From Treponema_I sp045599005 (lineage in GTDB: Bacteria; Spirochaetota; Spirochaetia; Treponematales; Treponemataceae), in assembly GCA_045599005.1 (NCBI GenBank), contig JAZRVF010000019.1:23090-87089 (forward strand): a stretch of 64,000 nt of DNA, in the 5' to 3' direction. The notes beneath the pieces were generated by a model. That model saw nothing but the letters and a program-made list of their open reading frames with translations. It had not been told where the DNA came from and searched no databases. The number at the start of each line of letters is the position of its first letter. Within the stretch, counting starts at the first letter, position 1. This document shows positions 1 to 8,368 of the stretch, in pieces. Made by a program: the position numbers and the translations under genes.

Positions 1-1
1 T

Positions 2-772
2 GACATTGCAGGCTTTACTGCAGGAACTTTCGCAAGAGGCATTCCTTTCGTAAACTATTCCACAACACTGCTTTCCGCGGCAGACGCTTCCATCGGTGGA
101 AAGACAGCCGTTGACACACCACTTGCCACAAATCTTATCGGGCTTTTCAACCAGCCCAAGAAAGTCTATATCGACATTGAATCATGGAAAACTCTTCCCG
201 AAAGAGAACTTGCAAGCGGTCTTGCGGAGACAATCAAGCACGCCTGCCTTGGAGACAGCGAGATGTTCGCCTTCCTTGAGAAGAACATCGAGAAAGTTTT
301 CGACTTTGATGCAGAGACACTGGAATACATTTCCGAGCATAACTGCAGTGTCAAATATAATGTTGTAATGAAAGACGAGCGGGAATCCGGACTCCGGGAG
401 ACCCTCAACCTTGGTCACACTGTCGGCCGCGCCGCAGAGACACTCAGTGACTACAGACTGCTTCACGGAGAAGCCGTCGCAATCGGTATTGTGGCACAGG
501 TGAAACTCGGCCAGAAACTTGGATACATTTCGGACGAGAATGCGGAGCGTGTCATCAGTCTCTGTAAGCGTGCCAGACTTCCGGTCTCAATTCCCGGTTA
601 TATGGACAGAGACGCCCTCGTAAAAAAACTTTACACGGACAAAAAAGTGCGCGTCGGAAAACTCCGTTTTGTGTTCCAGAAGGAAATCGGTGAGATGATG
701 TGTTTCGGAGACAATGTCTATTCCCAGCCGGTTGAGGAAAGCGTAATCGCGGAAATCCTTCAACAGATGTAG
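2..772 (+). CDS. aroB: 3-dehydroquinate synthase (5'-truncated)
   Basis: This is the C-terminal part of 3-dehydroquinate synthase, the second step of the shikimate pathway, which cyclises DAHP to 3-dehydroquinate using NAD and a divalent metal. The reading frame is open from the window edge, so the N terminus with most of the NAD fold is missing. Visible family signatures are GTFARGIPF, the ADASIGGKTAVD block, the AETIKH segment carrying a metal-ligand Glu, and the histidines of GHTVGRAAE and LHGEAVAIG. The stop codon lies 2 bases before the next ATG, so the two genes are probably co-transcribed. Identification is secure; total length cannot be judged. Confidence 0.95.
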   Translation, partial: DIAGFTAGTFARGIPFVNYSTTLLSAADASIGGKTAVDTPLATNLIGLFNQPKKVYIDIESWKTLPERELASGLAETIKHACLGDSEMFAFLEKNIEKVFDFDAETLEYISEHNCSVKYNVVMKDERESGLRETLNLGHTVGRAAETLSDYRLLHGEAVAIGIVAQVKLGQKLGYISDENAERVISLCKRARLPVSIPGYMDRDALVKKLYTDKKVRVGKLRFVFQKEIGEMMCFGDNVYSQPVEESVIAEILQQM

Positions 773-774
773 AC

Positions 775-1596
775 ATGGCGGCTCTCTTTCTAGTTTCTCT
801 CGGTGCGGTTTCGGTTCTTTATGATGTCCTTCTGATTGTCTCTTCTCCCGGAACTGCGCTGGACAACCTCACTTCTTTCACTCACATCTGGCTTGTTCTG
901 GGACTGGTCCTGATTTTTCTCGGCATCTACAGAATCAGGAGAAAAGAATCCTTTCTGAAAAAACTCAGACCCTGGCAGAAGCGCGTCCTCTTCCTGATAA
1001 TCGCCACCGGTCTGCTTGTCGGCATTGTGAATCTGCTTTTCATACTGAATCCGGACACTGCGGACATTGATTCCCCGGCTGACTATGTGATTCTTCTTGG
1101 CGGCGGAATTGATAAAAACGGTGTGCTTCCTGATTCCGTGATGCTTCGGGTTGAGAAGACCGCGGAATACATGAGCCGAAACAGAGAATGCATCTGCGTT
1201 GTTTCCGGCGGGACCCTGAAATGGCTTCCTTATCCTGAGGCACCTGAACTGAAAAGACAGCTTGTTCTCCGCGGAATTGATGAGAACCGTGTTTTTGTGG
1301 AAGACCAGGCTCTGGACACAATCCAGAATTTTCAGCTGAGTGTTGATCTGCTCTGCAGGGAAAAGAATCTGTCAAGAAAAGAAGTTATCTCTGGAAAATG
1401 GATGATCGTCACAAGCGATTTTCATCTGCGGCGGGCACAGCGTCTTGCGGCGCGTATGGGTTTCACTGATATAAAGGGAATTGCCTGCCGGACTCCCGCC
1501 TTCAAAAAACTGCATAACCTTGTCAGGGAAATAGGTGCATACATAAAACTGAACGCAAGAATCCTATTCACCGGAAAACCGGAACCGATTGTCTAG
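775..1596 (+). CDS. DUF218 (YdcF/SanA/ElyC-like) membrane protein
   Basis: A 273-residue protein with three predicted membrane helices in the first 105 residues, followed by a DUF218 domain. Family marks are DYVILLGGGI at the start of the domain, ALDTIQNFQLS in the middle and VTSDFHLRRAQRLAARMG near the end. Relatives such as SanA and ElyC are linked to envelope integrity and peptidoglycan precursor metabolism, but the biochemical activity is not established and the substrate cannot be read from the sequence. It starts 2 bases after aroB without a clear separate promoter. Confidence 0.85.
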   Translation: MAALFLVSLGAVSVLYDVLLIVSSPGTALDNLTSFTHIWLVLGLVLIFLGIYRIRRKESFLKKLRPWQKRVLFLIIATGLLVGIVNLLFILNPDTADIDSPADYVILLGGGIDKNGVLPDSVMLRVEKTAEYMSRNRECICVVSGGTLKWLPYPEAPELKRQLVLRGIDENRVFVEDQALDTIQNFQLSVDLLCREKNLSRKEVISGKWMIVTSDFHLRRAQRLAARMGFTDIKGIACRTPAFKKLHNLVREIGAYIKLNARILFTGKPEPIV

Positions 1597-1654
1597 CCTG
1601 ATTTTACTGTTCCCGAAAAACAATCTCGTCGCCCTGTAAGAACTTGGATCCGGT

Positions 1655-2638
1655 TTAAACAGTCAGCACAAGTCCGTCGTAGGCAGCCTCAACAGTCACT
1701 TCATCTGCCGCCAGAGATTTATAGCGCTTTTTTGCCTCTGCAAGATACCGGTTTATTTCCTCATGGCTTGCATCGTGATTGATGTGAGTAAGCCAGACAT
1801 GTTTTGCGCCTATTCGGTCGGCAGCTTCCAGTGCCTGGTCAAAACTGAAGTGAGTTTCGTGGGACCGGTAGCGGAGCCCGTCAATAATCAGCTGTTCCGC
1901 GCCTTCCGCCAGTGCCAGTGATTCATCGCTTATAAAACTGCAGTCGGTAAGGTAGGCGAGAAACCTGTTCCTGTGCAGAGGCGCATCCCCGATCAGCCAT
2001 CCGCATACATCAAGCTTTCCGTGCTTCATTGGCACCGGAACACAGGCAAGATTCTCCAGCGCTGCGTCAGGACTTTTTTCCGTGGAGAAATGCTGGCTCT
2101 CTATGATCAGCGGATTGTCCTTTGACCATTCAGCCGCATCCCTCAGTTCAAGACGCGGTTTGCCGCCGCCCTGCTGAGTCTGCTTGAACACGTATGCGAA
2201 TCTTTCCCGTATGTCCCTGATGGCACTGCTGTTCGTGTAGACACACAGAGGCGGCCATTCACTGCCGTCTGTATGACGCGGCCTTACGGTGTTTGAAAAA
2301 ATCCTTACGTCATCAAGTCCGTGCACATGGTCCGCATGGGCATGAGTCAGAAGAACCGCGTCCAGATAGGAAAGCCGGTGTCTCAGCGCCTGAATCCTGA
2401 ATTCCGGGCCTGTGTCCACAATCAGCTGAGCCCGTGTGTGTGACACACTTTCAATAATCGTCCCGTGGCTCCGTACTGTCTCTGTCGGACTTACCTCATC
2501 GTCGCCATTTCCTGCCGTCACAAGAATGCTTGCTCTGTGTCTTCTGTCCTTTTCATCAGTGGACATGCAGACTCTGCATCTGCACCCGATGGTCGGGATT
2601 CCGGTGCTGGTTCCGCTTCCGAAAACTGTCACTTTCAT
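1655..2638 (-). CDS. MBL-fold metallohydrolase, PhnP-like
   Basis: A 327-residue metallo-beta-lactamase-fold hydrolase. The metal-binding HxHxDH motif is at residues 99-104 (THAHADH), with an upstream DTGPEF strand near residue 75 and downstream histidines. The N terminus has the GSGTSTGIP signature and a CxCxxC cluster (C19, C21, C24) typical of the PhnP / cyclic phosphodiesterase-like branch. Its ATG overlaps the last 4 bases of the dihydrofolate reductase gene, so the two are translationally coupled. No phosphonate genes are nearby, so a general phosphodiesterase role is more likely than a phn role (inference). Confidence 0.85.
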   Translation of the reverse strand: MKVTVFGSGTSTGIPTIGCRCRVCMSTDEKDRRHRASILVTAGNGDDEVSPTETVRSHGTIIESVSHTRAQLIVDTGPEFRIQALRHRLSYLDAVLLTHAHADHVHGLDDVRIFSNTVRPRHTDGSEWPPLCVYTNSSAIRDIRERFAYVFKQTQQGGGKPRLELRDAAEWSKDNPLIIESQHFSTEKSPDAALENLACVPVPMKHGKLDVCGWLIGDAPLHRNRFLAYLTDCSFISDESLALAEGAEQLIIDGLRYRSHETHFSFDQALEAADRIGAKHVWLTHINHDASHEEINRYLAEAKKRYKSLAADEVTVEAAYDGLVLTV

Positions 2639-3198
2639 CTGTCTTCCGCCTTGTCCTGCTTTTCTGCCCTGCTGCCAGAAGAATCAAATATGTCAAAAGA
2701 GAAGGGGATTTTTCCGGCACTGTCAATGCGTTTCTCGCTTTTCACAAGATGCCATTCACTGTCTGCAAGTTCCGGGAAAAATCTGTCGCCTTCAAAAGCA
2801 CTGTCAATCTGTGTCAGGAAAATCCGTTCTGTCATTGGCATAAAAACCCTGTAAATGCTTTCTCCGCCTGCAACAAAAACGTCTCCGCCTTCAGAATGCT
2901 CCAGAGCCAGAGTCAGGGCTTCTTCCCAGGTTGCGGCAACCTTCACCAGTGCCGGGTCATAGAAGGGGAGTTTCTCAGGCCGGGCGGCAAAACCTGCGCT
3001 TACCACAACCGAGAAACGCTGCAGAAGCGGATGCTTCAGTCTACCGGCTATGCTTTCGTATGTCACACGCCCCATGATCAATGTATGTCCCAGTGTAAGT
3101 TCCTTGAAACGGGCCAGATCCTCCGGAATGTTCCAGGGAATGCCGCCCTCTTTCCCTATGACTCTGTTCCTGTCACAGGCCGCAATCATACAGAGCAT
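2635..3198 (-). CDS. folA: dihydrofolate reductase
   Basis: A 187-residue DHFR, which reduces dihydrofolate to tetrahydrofolate with NADPH. The active-site segment is IPWNIPEDLARFK with the catalytic Asp at residue 27. IMGRVTYESI follows (NADPH site), and the GGESIYRVFMP helix start and a C-terminal FFPEL strand fit the family. A GGAGG ribosome-binding site is 5 bases before the ATG. It lies downstream of rpmB beyond a terminator-like hairpin, so expression probably depends on read-through or a weak local promoter. No thymidylate synthase gene is adjacent. Confidence 0.95.
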   Translation of the reverse strand: MLCMIAACDRNRVIGKEGGIPWNIPEDLARFKELTLGHTLIMGRVTYESIAGRLKHPLLQRFSVVVSAGFAARPEKLPFYDPALVKVAATWEEALTLALEHSEGGDVFVAGGESIYRVFMPMTERIFLTQIDSAFEGDRFFPELADSEWHLVKSEKRIDSAGKIPFSFDIFDSSGSRAEKQDKAEDR

Positions 3199-3222
3199 GT
3201 TGCCTCCAGACTGTGCGTATGC

Positions 3223-3258
3223 AAAAAAAAACGCCCTGCATTAATTGTGCAAGGCGTT
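3223..3258 (-). terminator. Intrinsic terminator/attenuator after rpmB
   Basis: Reading leftward, AACGCC and GGCGTT arms plus an inner TGCA/TGCA pairing form a hairpin, followed on the minus strand by nine T residues. It separates rpmB from folA and can end or attenuate the rpmB transcript. Confidence 0.75.
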
Positions 3259-3289
3259 CTTTGAGTAGTGCTCCAAAAAGTGAAATCAA

Positions 3290-3481
3290 TCAGACCTTTT
3301 TTGTTACAAAACCGCTTCTCAAGCAGCGTGTGCACATTTTGATGGTCATTGTTGTTCCGCCAATTTCAGTTTTTACTTCAACGATATTGGGTTTCCATGT
3401 GCGGCGCACGTGGTTTTTTGATTTAGAAACTGTATTTCCGCTTAATGAGCCTTTTCCGCAAATCTCGCATCTTCTAGACAT
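3290..3481 (-). CDS. rpmB: 50S ribosomal protein L28
   Basis: A 63-residue L28. It begins MSRRCEICGKGS and contains NHVRRTWKPNI, both family signatures. Two CxxC pairs (CEIC and CTRC) indicate the zinc-binding form. The frame is open 16 codons further upstream, but the start at 3481 is preceded by an AGGAAGG ribosome-binding site and matches the usual L28 N terminus and length. It has its own consensus-like promoter and a downstream hairpin, so it is probably a short transcript with partial read-through into folA. Confidence 0.95.
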   Translation of the reverse strand: MSRRCEICGKGSLSGNTVSKSKNHVRRTWKPNIVEVKTEIGGTTMTIKMCTRCLRSGFVTKKV

Positions 3482-3513
3482 ATAAAAACCTTCCTGTAAT
3501 TTGCTAGTGCGAT

Positions 3514-3542
3514 ATATTACCAATTCCATTCTGTTTAGTCAA
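3514..3542 (-). promoter_or_regulatory. Sigma-70-type promoter of rpmB
   Basis: On the minus strand TTGACT (3542-3537) and TAATAT (3519-3514) are separated by exactly 17 bases. The predicted start is about 25-30 bases before the rpmB ATG, leaving room for the AGGAAGG site. Confidence 0.8.
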
Positions 3543-3551
3543 TGGTGGTAT

Positions 3552-4940
3552 TCAGTTTTTGGAAACTGTTTTGAATCCTCTTTTTGCAAGATAGGAATAG
3601 TACACGATGAACAGAATGCTTGTAAGGATCCAGCTGATGGGATAAGAGGCGCAGACCATGCCCACCGTGTGGAAAACCGGAACGACTCCGCCAAGCCAGA
3701 GAATCCTGAAAAGACATACGCCTCCGCAGGTCATCATTGTGGGGATGAGAGCCTTGCCCGTTCCCCTGATTGCTCCGGAAAGGATTTCTATGGAAATGAA
3801 TGTGATGAAAGTTGGCGCGATGTAATTGATCATCTTTACGCCTTCCTCAAGAACTGCCGCGTCATCGGTGAAGAGCAGCAGGATGTACCTGCCGAAAGCG
3901 ACGAAAAGTCCCGAGATCACAATGGTGGAGACTGCGGCCATCTTGAAGCATGAGGCAACACCTTTACGGATTCTGTCCATTTTTCCGGCGCCATAATTCT
4001 GTCCTGCAAAGGTTGTGATCGCAATACCGAAGGAATTGATTGTCATCCAGTAAAGGGAATCGATTTTGCCGAAAGCGGCCCAGCCTGCGATTGTGTCTGT
4101 TCCGAAGGAATTTATGTTTGCCTGGATTATGAGATTTGAGATTGTATACATCGCAGACTGGATTCCTGCGGGGAAACCGATCTGTACAGTGCGCCTGAGC
4201 ATGACAGGATGCATGCGCATCTCTTTCAGTATGAAACGGTATGGCTCCCGTGTCCTTGCAAGACAGGTAAGAACGCAGACCATTGACACAAGCTGGGATA
4301 TGACTGTTGCCAGTGCGGCGCCTTCAACACCGGTTCTGAATACCGCGATGAAGAGAAAATCAAAAAGAATGTTTGTGATTGTGCTGACCACAAGAAAATA
4401 GAAAGGTCTTTTTGAATCCCCGACGGCTCTGAGAATTCCTGCGCCCATGTTGTACATGGTCAGGCTGATTGCGCCGGCAAAATAAATACGGAGATAGACT
4501 GTCGCCAGTTCCATGATCTCTGCTGGAGTTCCCAGAAGTGCAAGAAACAGCGGTGCCGTGAAATATCCCAGGATTCCGATGATGATTCCGCCAGCCGCAC
4601 TCAATGCCAGCGCAGTATGGACGGCGGTCTGGAGATCCTTGTGGTTTCTGGCGCCGTAAAACTGCGAGATGATGACGGATGCCCCAGAGGAAAGCCCTGT
4701 GAAAAATCCCACCAGCAGATTGATGATTGTCCCTGATCCGCCGCCGACTGCAGACAGTGCCTCTTTGCCGAGAAAACGGCCGACTATGATCGCATCAACA
4801 GTGTTGTACAGCTGCTGAAAAAAAGTTCCGAACAGAATAGGAAAGAAAAATAATAGAAGCTGTTTCCAGATAACTCCTTCCGTGATGGAACCGGAGTTTT
4901 TCTCAATGGATTTCATTCTTCCGTTATACTGAAAATCCAT
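3552..4940 (-). CDS. MATE family efflux transporter
   Basis: A 462-residue inner-membrane protein with about twelve predicted membrane segments in two related halves. The N-terminal block PILFGTFFQQLYNTVDAIIV is typical of bacterial MATE/NorM cation-drug antiporters. The substrate cannot be predicted. Two starts are possible: 4940, or 4916 (MKSIEKN) just after a GGAAGA stretch that is very close to the ATG; neither has an ideal ribosome-binding site. It is divergent from the small secreted-protein gene at 5003 and ends just before the rpmB promoter. Confidence 0.9.
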   Translation of the reverse strand: MDFQYNGRMKSIEKNSGSITEGVIWKQLLLFFFPILFGTFFQQLYNTVDAIIVGRFLGKEALSAVGGGSGTIINLLVGFFTGLSSGASVIISQFYGARNHKDLQTAVHTALALSAAGGIIIGILGYFTAPLFLALLGTPAEIMELATVYLRIYFAGAISLTMYNMGAGILRAVGDSKRPFYFLVVSTITNILFDFLFIAVFRTGVEGAALATVISQLVSMVCVLTCLARTREPYRFILKEMRMHPVMLRRTVQIGFPAGIQSAMYTISNLIIQANINSFGTDTIAGWAAFGKIDSLYWMTINSFGIAITTFAGQNYGAGKMDRIRKGVASCFKMAAVSTIVISGLFVAFGRYILLLFTDDAAVLEEGVKMINYIAPTFITFISIEILSGAIRGTGKALIPTMMTCGGVCLFRILWLGGVVPVFHTVGMVCASYPISWILTSILFIVYYSYLAKRGFKTVSKN

Positions 4941-4987
4941 GTAAAAAGCAATTTTTTACGAAAAACACTGTTTTTTTTATGCTCCTA

Positions 4988-4996
4988 TGTTATAAT
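4988..4996 (+). promoter_or_regulatory. Extended -10 promoter abutting the ATG at 5003
   Basis: TGTTATAAT is a perfect TGn-TATAAT extended -10 box. Only 6 bases separate it from the ATG at 5003, so transcription should begin at or next to the start codon. No Shine-Dalgarno sequence fits in between. No strong -35 is visible, as expected for an extended -10 promoter. Confidence 0.65.
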
Positions 4997-5002
4997 TCAG
5001 TT

Positions 5003-5458
5003 ATGCGCAAAATTAAAATATGTTTCAGTATTGTCATCCTGATGGTGCTTTGCTGTGCGGTGTATGCACAGAATGCTACCATAGTATCAGAGATGATCGA
5101 ATCACCTGCGGTAACAGTTCATCAGGTTGCTTACCTGCTTTCGGTTTATACAGGTGTCGCTGATGAATCAGCTTCCGTGGAGGAAGCTCTCGCAGCCTCA
5201 ATAGAATCCGGTCTCTGCAGAAAATCTGCAAAAGGGGATTCTCCCGTTGATTATACGACTCTGGCCGGTATCTGCATGCGTGCTTTCGGTTTCAGGGGCG
5301 GTCTTATGTATACAATTACCCATGCTGATCATTATGCTTTACGGGAACTCCAGTCAATGGGACTTCTTGCATCAACTGTTGTTCCACAGGCTAAGGTCGA
5401 CGGCTTTTCGGCACTGCTGCTGATAAACGACTGTCTTGCCGCTGCGGAGGCCAAGTGA
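5003..5458 (+). CDS. Small secreted protein of unknown function
   Basis: A 151-residue protein with a clear signal peptide (MRKIKICFSIVILMVLCC, then AVYAQ, cleavage probably after YA). The mature part is about 128 residues, mostly helical, with no family recognised. The frame is open for 8 more codons upstream (4979), but that would put charge-poor residues before the signal peptide and overlap the -10 box, so 5003 is preferred. Its stop codon shares a base with the ATG of the following barrel protein (TGATG), suggesting co-translation and perhaps export of a partner for the barrel (inference). Confidence 0.7.
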   Translation: MRKIKICFSIVILMVLCCAVYAQNATIVSEMIESPAVTVHQVAYLLSVYTGVADESASVEEALAASIESGLCRKSAKGDSPVDYTTLAGICMRAFGFRGGLMYTITHADHYALRELQSMGLLASTVVPQAKVDGFSALLLINDCLAAAEAK

Positions 5459-6639
5459 TGAAAAAACTTTCCGCACTCCTGCTTGCCGCAGTTTTTCTTC
5501 TGGCTCCTCTGTGTGCCTTTGACTTCGGTGGTGTACTGAATCCGTCACTGTCATTTTCCTATAGCGCTGGTGTTCCCAGCCCGACTTCTTCTCTTTCAGA
5601 TGTCGATTCTCTCTCTCTGTGGGCACGCCAGACTTTTGCCGGCGGCTGGTATCTTGTAGGTGAGGGTAATTACCGTTTCAACCTGCAGAAAAACCTTGAC
5701 AGTTCCAAACTTCCTCCTGTTCTGTCCGATACATTGGATCTGACTCTTCTCAAAGGTGTATGGACTGTTTCCGGAGCAAAATCAAACCACAAGATTGAAG
5801 CCGGACGTTTCTCCTACTCTGATGTCTCAGGTATGATCATCAACCAGACAATGGACGGAATCTATTACACGAATACTGCTTCTCTTCTTGAGCTTTCTGC
5901 ATATGCCGGTTATACGGGACTCCTGAATGCAAAGACATGCAACATCCAGGGAATTGATTTTACAATTGACAATCCCTCACTCCCTTATTCACTGGCTCCG
6001 AAATATCTTGCATTCAGTGGCCGGGCAACGCTTCCAAACCTGATGTTCGGACATTCTTTCGGTGCTGAACTGGTTGTGATCAAGAATCTGAATGATCAGG
6101 TGAAAGTTCCAGGCTCAAAAGACGTGGTCTATTACTCCATGACGGCAAACGGACCGATCAGCAACGGTATGTACTATTCCGCCCAGGCTGCCTTGAACGC
6201 CACATTCAATAATCTGGGTGATGTTGGCACAACTGATACAACCCGCGGTTTCCTTGGAAGAGCTTCTGTTTCCTGGTATCCCGGATATAAATCTTCTGCT
6301 CTTGTCGGAAATATCGTTTTTTCAACATCTGATTTTTCTCCGTTCACAGGAATAAGTGCGTCTCTTGACGGATCGATTTTTCACAACGGTCTGTTCAGCG
6401 TGGGATTCAGTGCTTCAATCAAACCCGTTTCTGTAATGGTTGTTTCTGTCAGTGCCGATTTCCTGGTGCCTGAGAAAGAAGGACAGTACAATGCCGGTGC
6501 CCTGCAGTATCAGGCATCTGCAAAGTATCAGCTTCTAAGCGACCTGATGCTTTCTGCCAGCTGGGGACATATGATTCCGTTGAATTCCGGTTATCGGACA
6601 TTTATGACTGGAGCTGTCAGTCTGCAGCTTACTTTCTGA
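5458..6639 (+). CDS. Putative outer-membrane beta-barrel protein
   Basis: A 393-residue exported protein. A signal peptide (MKKLSALLLAAVFLLAPLCA) is followed by many short amphipathic strands alternating hydrophobic and polar residues, and the chain ends in LQLTF, an aromatic C terminus typical of barrel proteins. ATG at 5458 is chosen over GTG at 5455 because GGAGG lies 7 bases upstream. It sits between a small secreted protein and a FecR-domain protein. No specific family was recognised, so a porin-like or structural role is inference. Confidence 0.7.
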   Translation: MKKLSALLLAAVFLLAPLCAFDFGGVLNPSLSFSYSAGVPSPTSSLSDVDSLSLWARQTFAGGWYLVGEGNYRFNLQKNLDSSKLPPVLSDTLDLTLLKGVWTVSGAKSNHKIEAGRFSYSDVSGMIINQTMDGIYYTNTASLLELSAYAGYTGLLNAKTCNIQGIDFTIDNPSLPYSLAPKYLAFSGRATLPNLMFGHSFGAELVVIKNLNDQVKVPGSKDVVYYSMTANGPISNGMYYSAQAALNATFNNLGDVGTTDTTRGFLGRASVSWYPGYKSSALVGNIVFSTSDFSPFTGISASLDGSIFHNGLFSVGFSASIKPVSVMVVSVSADFLVPEKEGQYNAGALQYQASAKYQLLSDLMLSASWGHMIPLNSGYRTFMTGAVSLQLTF

Positions 6640-6667
6640 AAAAAGTTTTTGGAATATGGAGGTTTTT

Positions 6668-7822
6668 ATGACTTCAAGAAAAATAATTGCTTTGTGTGCC
6701 TGTTTCCTGGTACTTGTTTCTTCCGCATTTGCGCTGACCGGAAAAATTGTGTCTGTGTCGGGAAAGGTTGAAGTTCAGAACGGAAGCCGCTGGATGGCTC
6801 TTTCCGCTGGTGACGAACTGGATGCCGGAGCTGTTATTTCCACCGGTTTCAAATCCGAGGCAATCCTGAAGATCGGAGAGTCTGTAATCACTGTCAAGGC
6901 TTTGACACGTCTTACACTTGAGACACTTTATGAACAGAACGGAGACAATGCCTCTTCTGTTTATCTGGATGCCGGTTCAATCAATGCAAGTGTCCGTTCT
7001 GAAGAAGACAAACGTGTTTCCTTCAAAGTAAAAACGCCGGCTGTAACCGCTTCTGTACGCGGTACTGACGGTGACATCACTGTAAATAAAGTTGTCGGTA
7101 CTTCCGGTGTATGGCTTCTGACACCTCCGGAACCCAAGGCAATTGTCTATAACTCAGCAAATCCTCTTCTCAGTGTACAGTCTGTTATTGAAGAGACAAA
7201 CGCTGCCGCTGCTGCAGAGGCTGCCATTTCTGATGAGAGTCAGGTGGAAGCGCCTGCAGAAAGCACAGACGGACAGCAGCCTGCTTCTGAGTCAGCAACT
7301 GTTGCCCCTGTTGAAACAGCAGTTCCAGTTACAGAGACTGCTGAAACTGATTCAGACCAGCCTGTTTCCTCTGAATCTGCAGCTGACAGTTCTGAAAGTA
7401 CCGCAGCAGCAGAACCGGTTTCTTCTGCACCCGCTGCTTCCACCGAGACAGCTTCTTCTGCAGTTGAGACAGCACCTGCTGCTCCTTCCGCACCTGTAGC
7501 CGCTCCCGTTGAGGATCCCTTCCCTGCAAACAACAATACGCTGCCTTCTGTTGAGGAAATGTTCTCAACTCTGTACCAGCCGGGCGGTGTTATCGTAAAA
7601 GCCGGTGAGACAGCTGTTACCACGACAAACTTCACAAGCGGTATGAATACAATTTCAAACGCTCAGACAGTTGCTGCCTCCCAGTCAACTTCCACAAGTT
7701 CTGTTGCACTTCCCAGTACTTCAGAAGCTGTTAGTCCTACTGCTCCTGTGGATCCTGCTCCTGAATCCGCATCAAACGGAAACACAAAAGTCAATCTGGG
7801 CTTCAAATTCAACTGGAGATAA
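6668..7822 (+). CDS. FecR-domain exported protein with Ala/Ser/Pro/Glu-rich tail
   Basis: A 384-residue exported protein. After the signal peptide (to about residue 24, SSAFA), residues about 28-150 form a FecR domain: GKVEVQNGSRW, ISTGFKSEAILKIG, LDAGSINASV and VKTPAVTASVRGTDG. From about residue 175 to 290 the chain is low-complexity (A, S, P, E, T, V), probably an extended wall- or periplasm-spanning linker. The C terminus (KVNLGFKFNWR) is barrel-strand-like. ATG 6668 is preferred to 6656 because GGAGG is 6 bases before it. No FecI-type sigma gene is nearby, so the FecR domain is unlikely to be an anti-sigma factor. An intrinsic terminator follows. Confidence 0.8.
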   Translation: MTSRKIIALCACFLVLVSSAFALTGKIVSVSGKVEVQNGSRWMALSAGDELDAGAVISTGFKSEAILKIGESVITVKALTRLTLETLYEQNGDNASSVYLDAGSINASVRSEEDKRVSFKVKTPAVTASVRGTDGDITVNKVVGTSGVWLLTPPEPKAIVYNSANPLLSVQSVIEETNAAAAAEAAISDESQVEAPAESTDGQQPASESATVAPVETAVPVTETAETDSDQPVSSESAADSSESTAAAEPVSSAPAASTETASSAVETAPAAPSAPVAAPVEDPFPANNNTLPSVEEMFSTLYQPGGVIVKAGETAVTTTNFTSGMNTISNAQTVAASQSTSTSSVALPSTSEAVSPTAPVDPAPESASNGNTKVNLGFKFNWR

Positions 7823-7854
7823 ACTCAGGCGTTCGCATAGGCGGACATCTGATG

Positions 7855-7895
7855 AAAACTGCATTCTGCCTCAATGTGGAATGCAGTTTTTTTTT
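7855..7895 (+). terminator. Intrinsic terminator after FecR gene
   Basis: AAAACTGCATTC and GAATGCAGTTTT form a perfect 12-bp stem with a 12-base loop, extended by more T residues. It closes the 5003-7822 operon. Confidence 0.9.
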
Positions 7896-7897
7896 GC

Positions 7898-7926
7898 TTG
7901 CGAAATCCGGTGGGCCATTGTACAGT
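7898..7926 (+). promoter_or_regulatory. Promoter placing +1 at the ATG of 7933
   Basis: TTGCGA (7898-7903), 17 bases, then TACAGT (7921-7926). The ATG at 7933 follows after 6 bases, the usual distance from -10 to +1, and no ribosome-binding site is present. Confidence 0.6.
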
Positions 7927-7932
7927 GGAATC

Positions 7933-8256
7933 ATGGAAAATCAGGAAATATGTCAGAGAATTTTTGACATTGCATCAGAATATGCCCGCAGATCCGAATC
8001 TCCGGTTTCATTCGTGAATCTTTCTGTCAGCAGCAGCTGCCCTGTTTCTGATGAAGAGTTGTGGAATGGTTTCAACAGAATCCGCTGGGATACTGATCTT
8101 GCCTCTGCCGAACTTATGATAGTCCGTGAGAATCCGGACAAGGCTGCAGAAAAAGGTTACGAAATCAGAGTGGAAAGCCTTTCTCTGTTTGAGGAAGATG
8201 ATCAGGTTGGGGCGGGGGAGCCGGTTCTTCCTGTTGAGGACGGAACAGTTCTGTAA
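7933..8256 (+). CDS. Small cytoplasmic protein, unknown function
   Basis: A 107-residue protein (MENQEICQRIFDIASEYA...) without signal peptide or membrane segment. The order helix, strand (VSFVNLSVS), helix (DEELWNGFNRIRW), strand faintly resembles the alpha/beta core of HypA-type proteins, but the zinc-binding cysteines of HypA are absent, so no function is assigned. The frame is open upstream to 7852, but that part overlaps the preceding terminator, so 7933 is taken. It is flanked by terminators and is therefore monocistronic. Confidence 0.6.
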   Translation: MENQEICQRIFDIASEYARRSESPVSFVNLSVSSSCPVSDEELWNGFNRIRWDTDLASAELMIVRENPDKAAEKGYEIRVESLSLFEEDDQVGAGEPVLPVEDGTVL

Positions 8257-8276
8257 ACTGAAGGATATTTTGTGAA

Positions 8277-8312
8277 AAAGGGACTCAGAAGCGGGTCCCT
8301 TTGTTGTTTTTT
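8277..8312 (+). terminator. Intrinsic terminator
   Basis: AAAGGGAC and GTCCCTTT form an 8-bp stem around a 10-base loop, followed by a T-rich tract. It ends the transcript of the small gene at 7933. Confidence 0.85.
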
Positions 8313-8368
8313 GGTATTTGTGCCGATAATGAAAGGTAAAAAAGAAATTTTCATTGCGAGAGGGTACA

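Noticed and set aside
2530..3264. 244-codon plus-strand frame opposite folA and the PhnP-like gene
   Set aside because: Both minus-strand genes are well identified; the frame is low in protein-like features and Cys/Phe-rich.
6668..7822. FecR protein as anti-sigma regulator of iron uptake
   Set aside because: No FecI-type sigma factor or TonB receptor is adjacent, and the protein has a cleavable signal peptide and a long extended linker.
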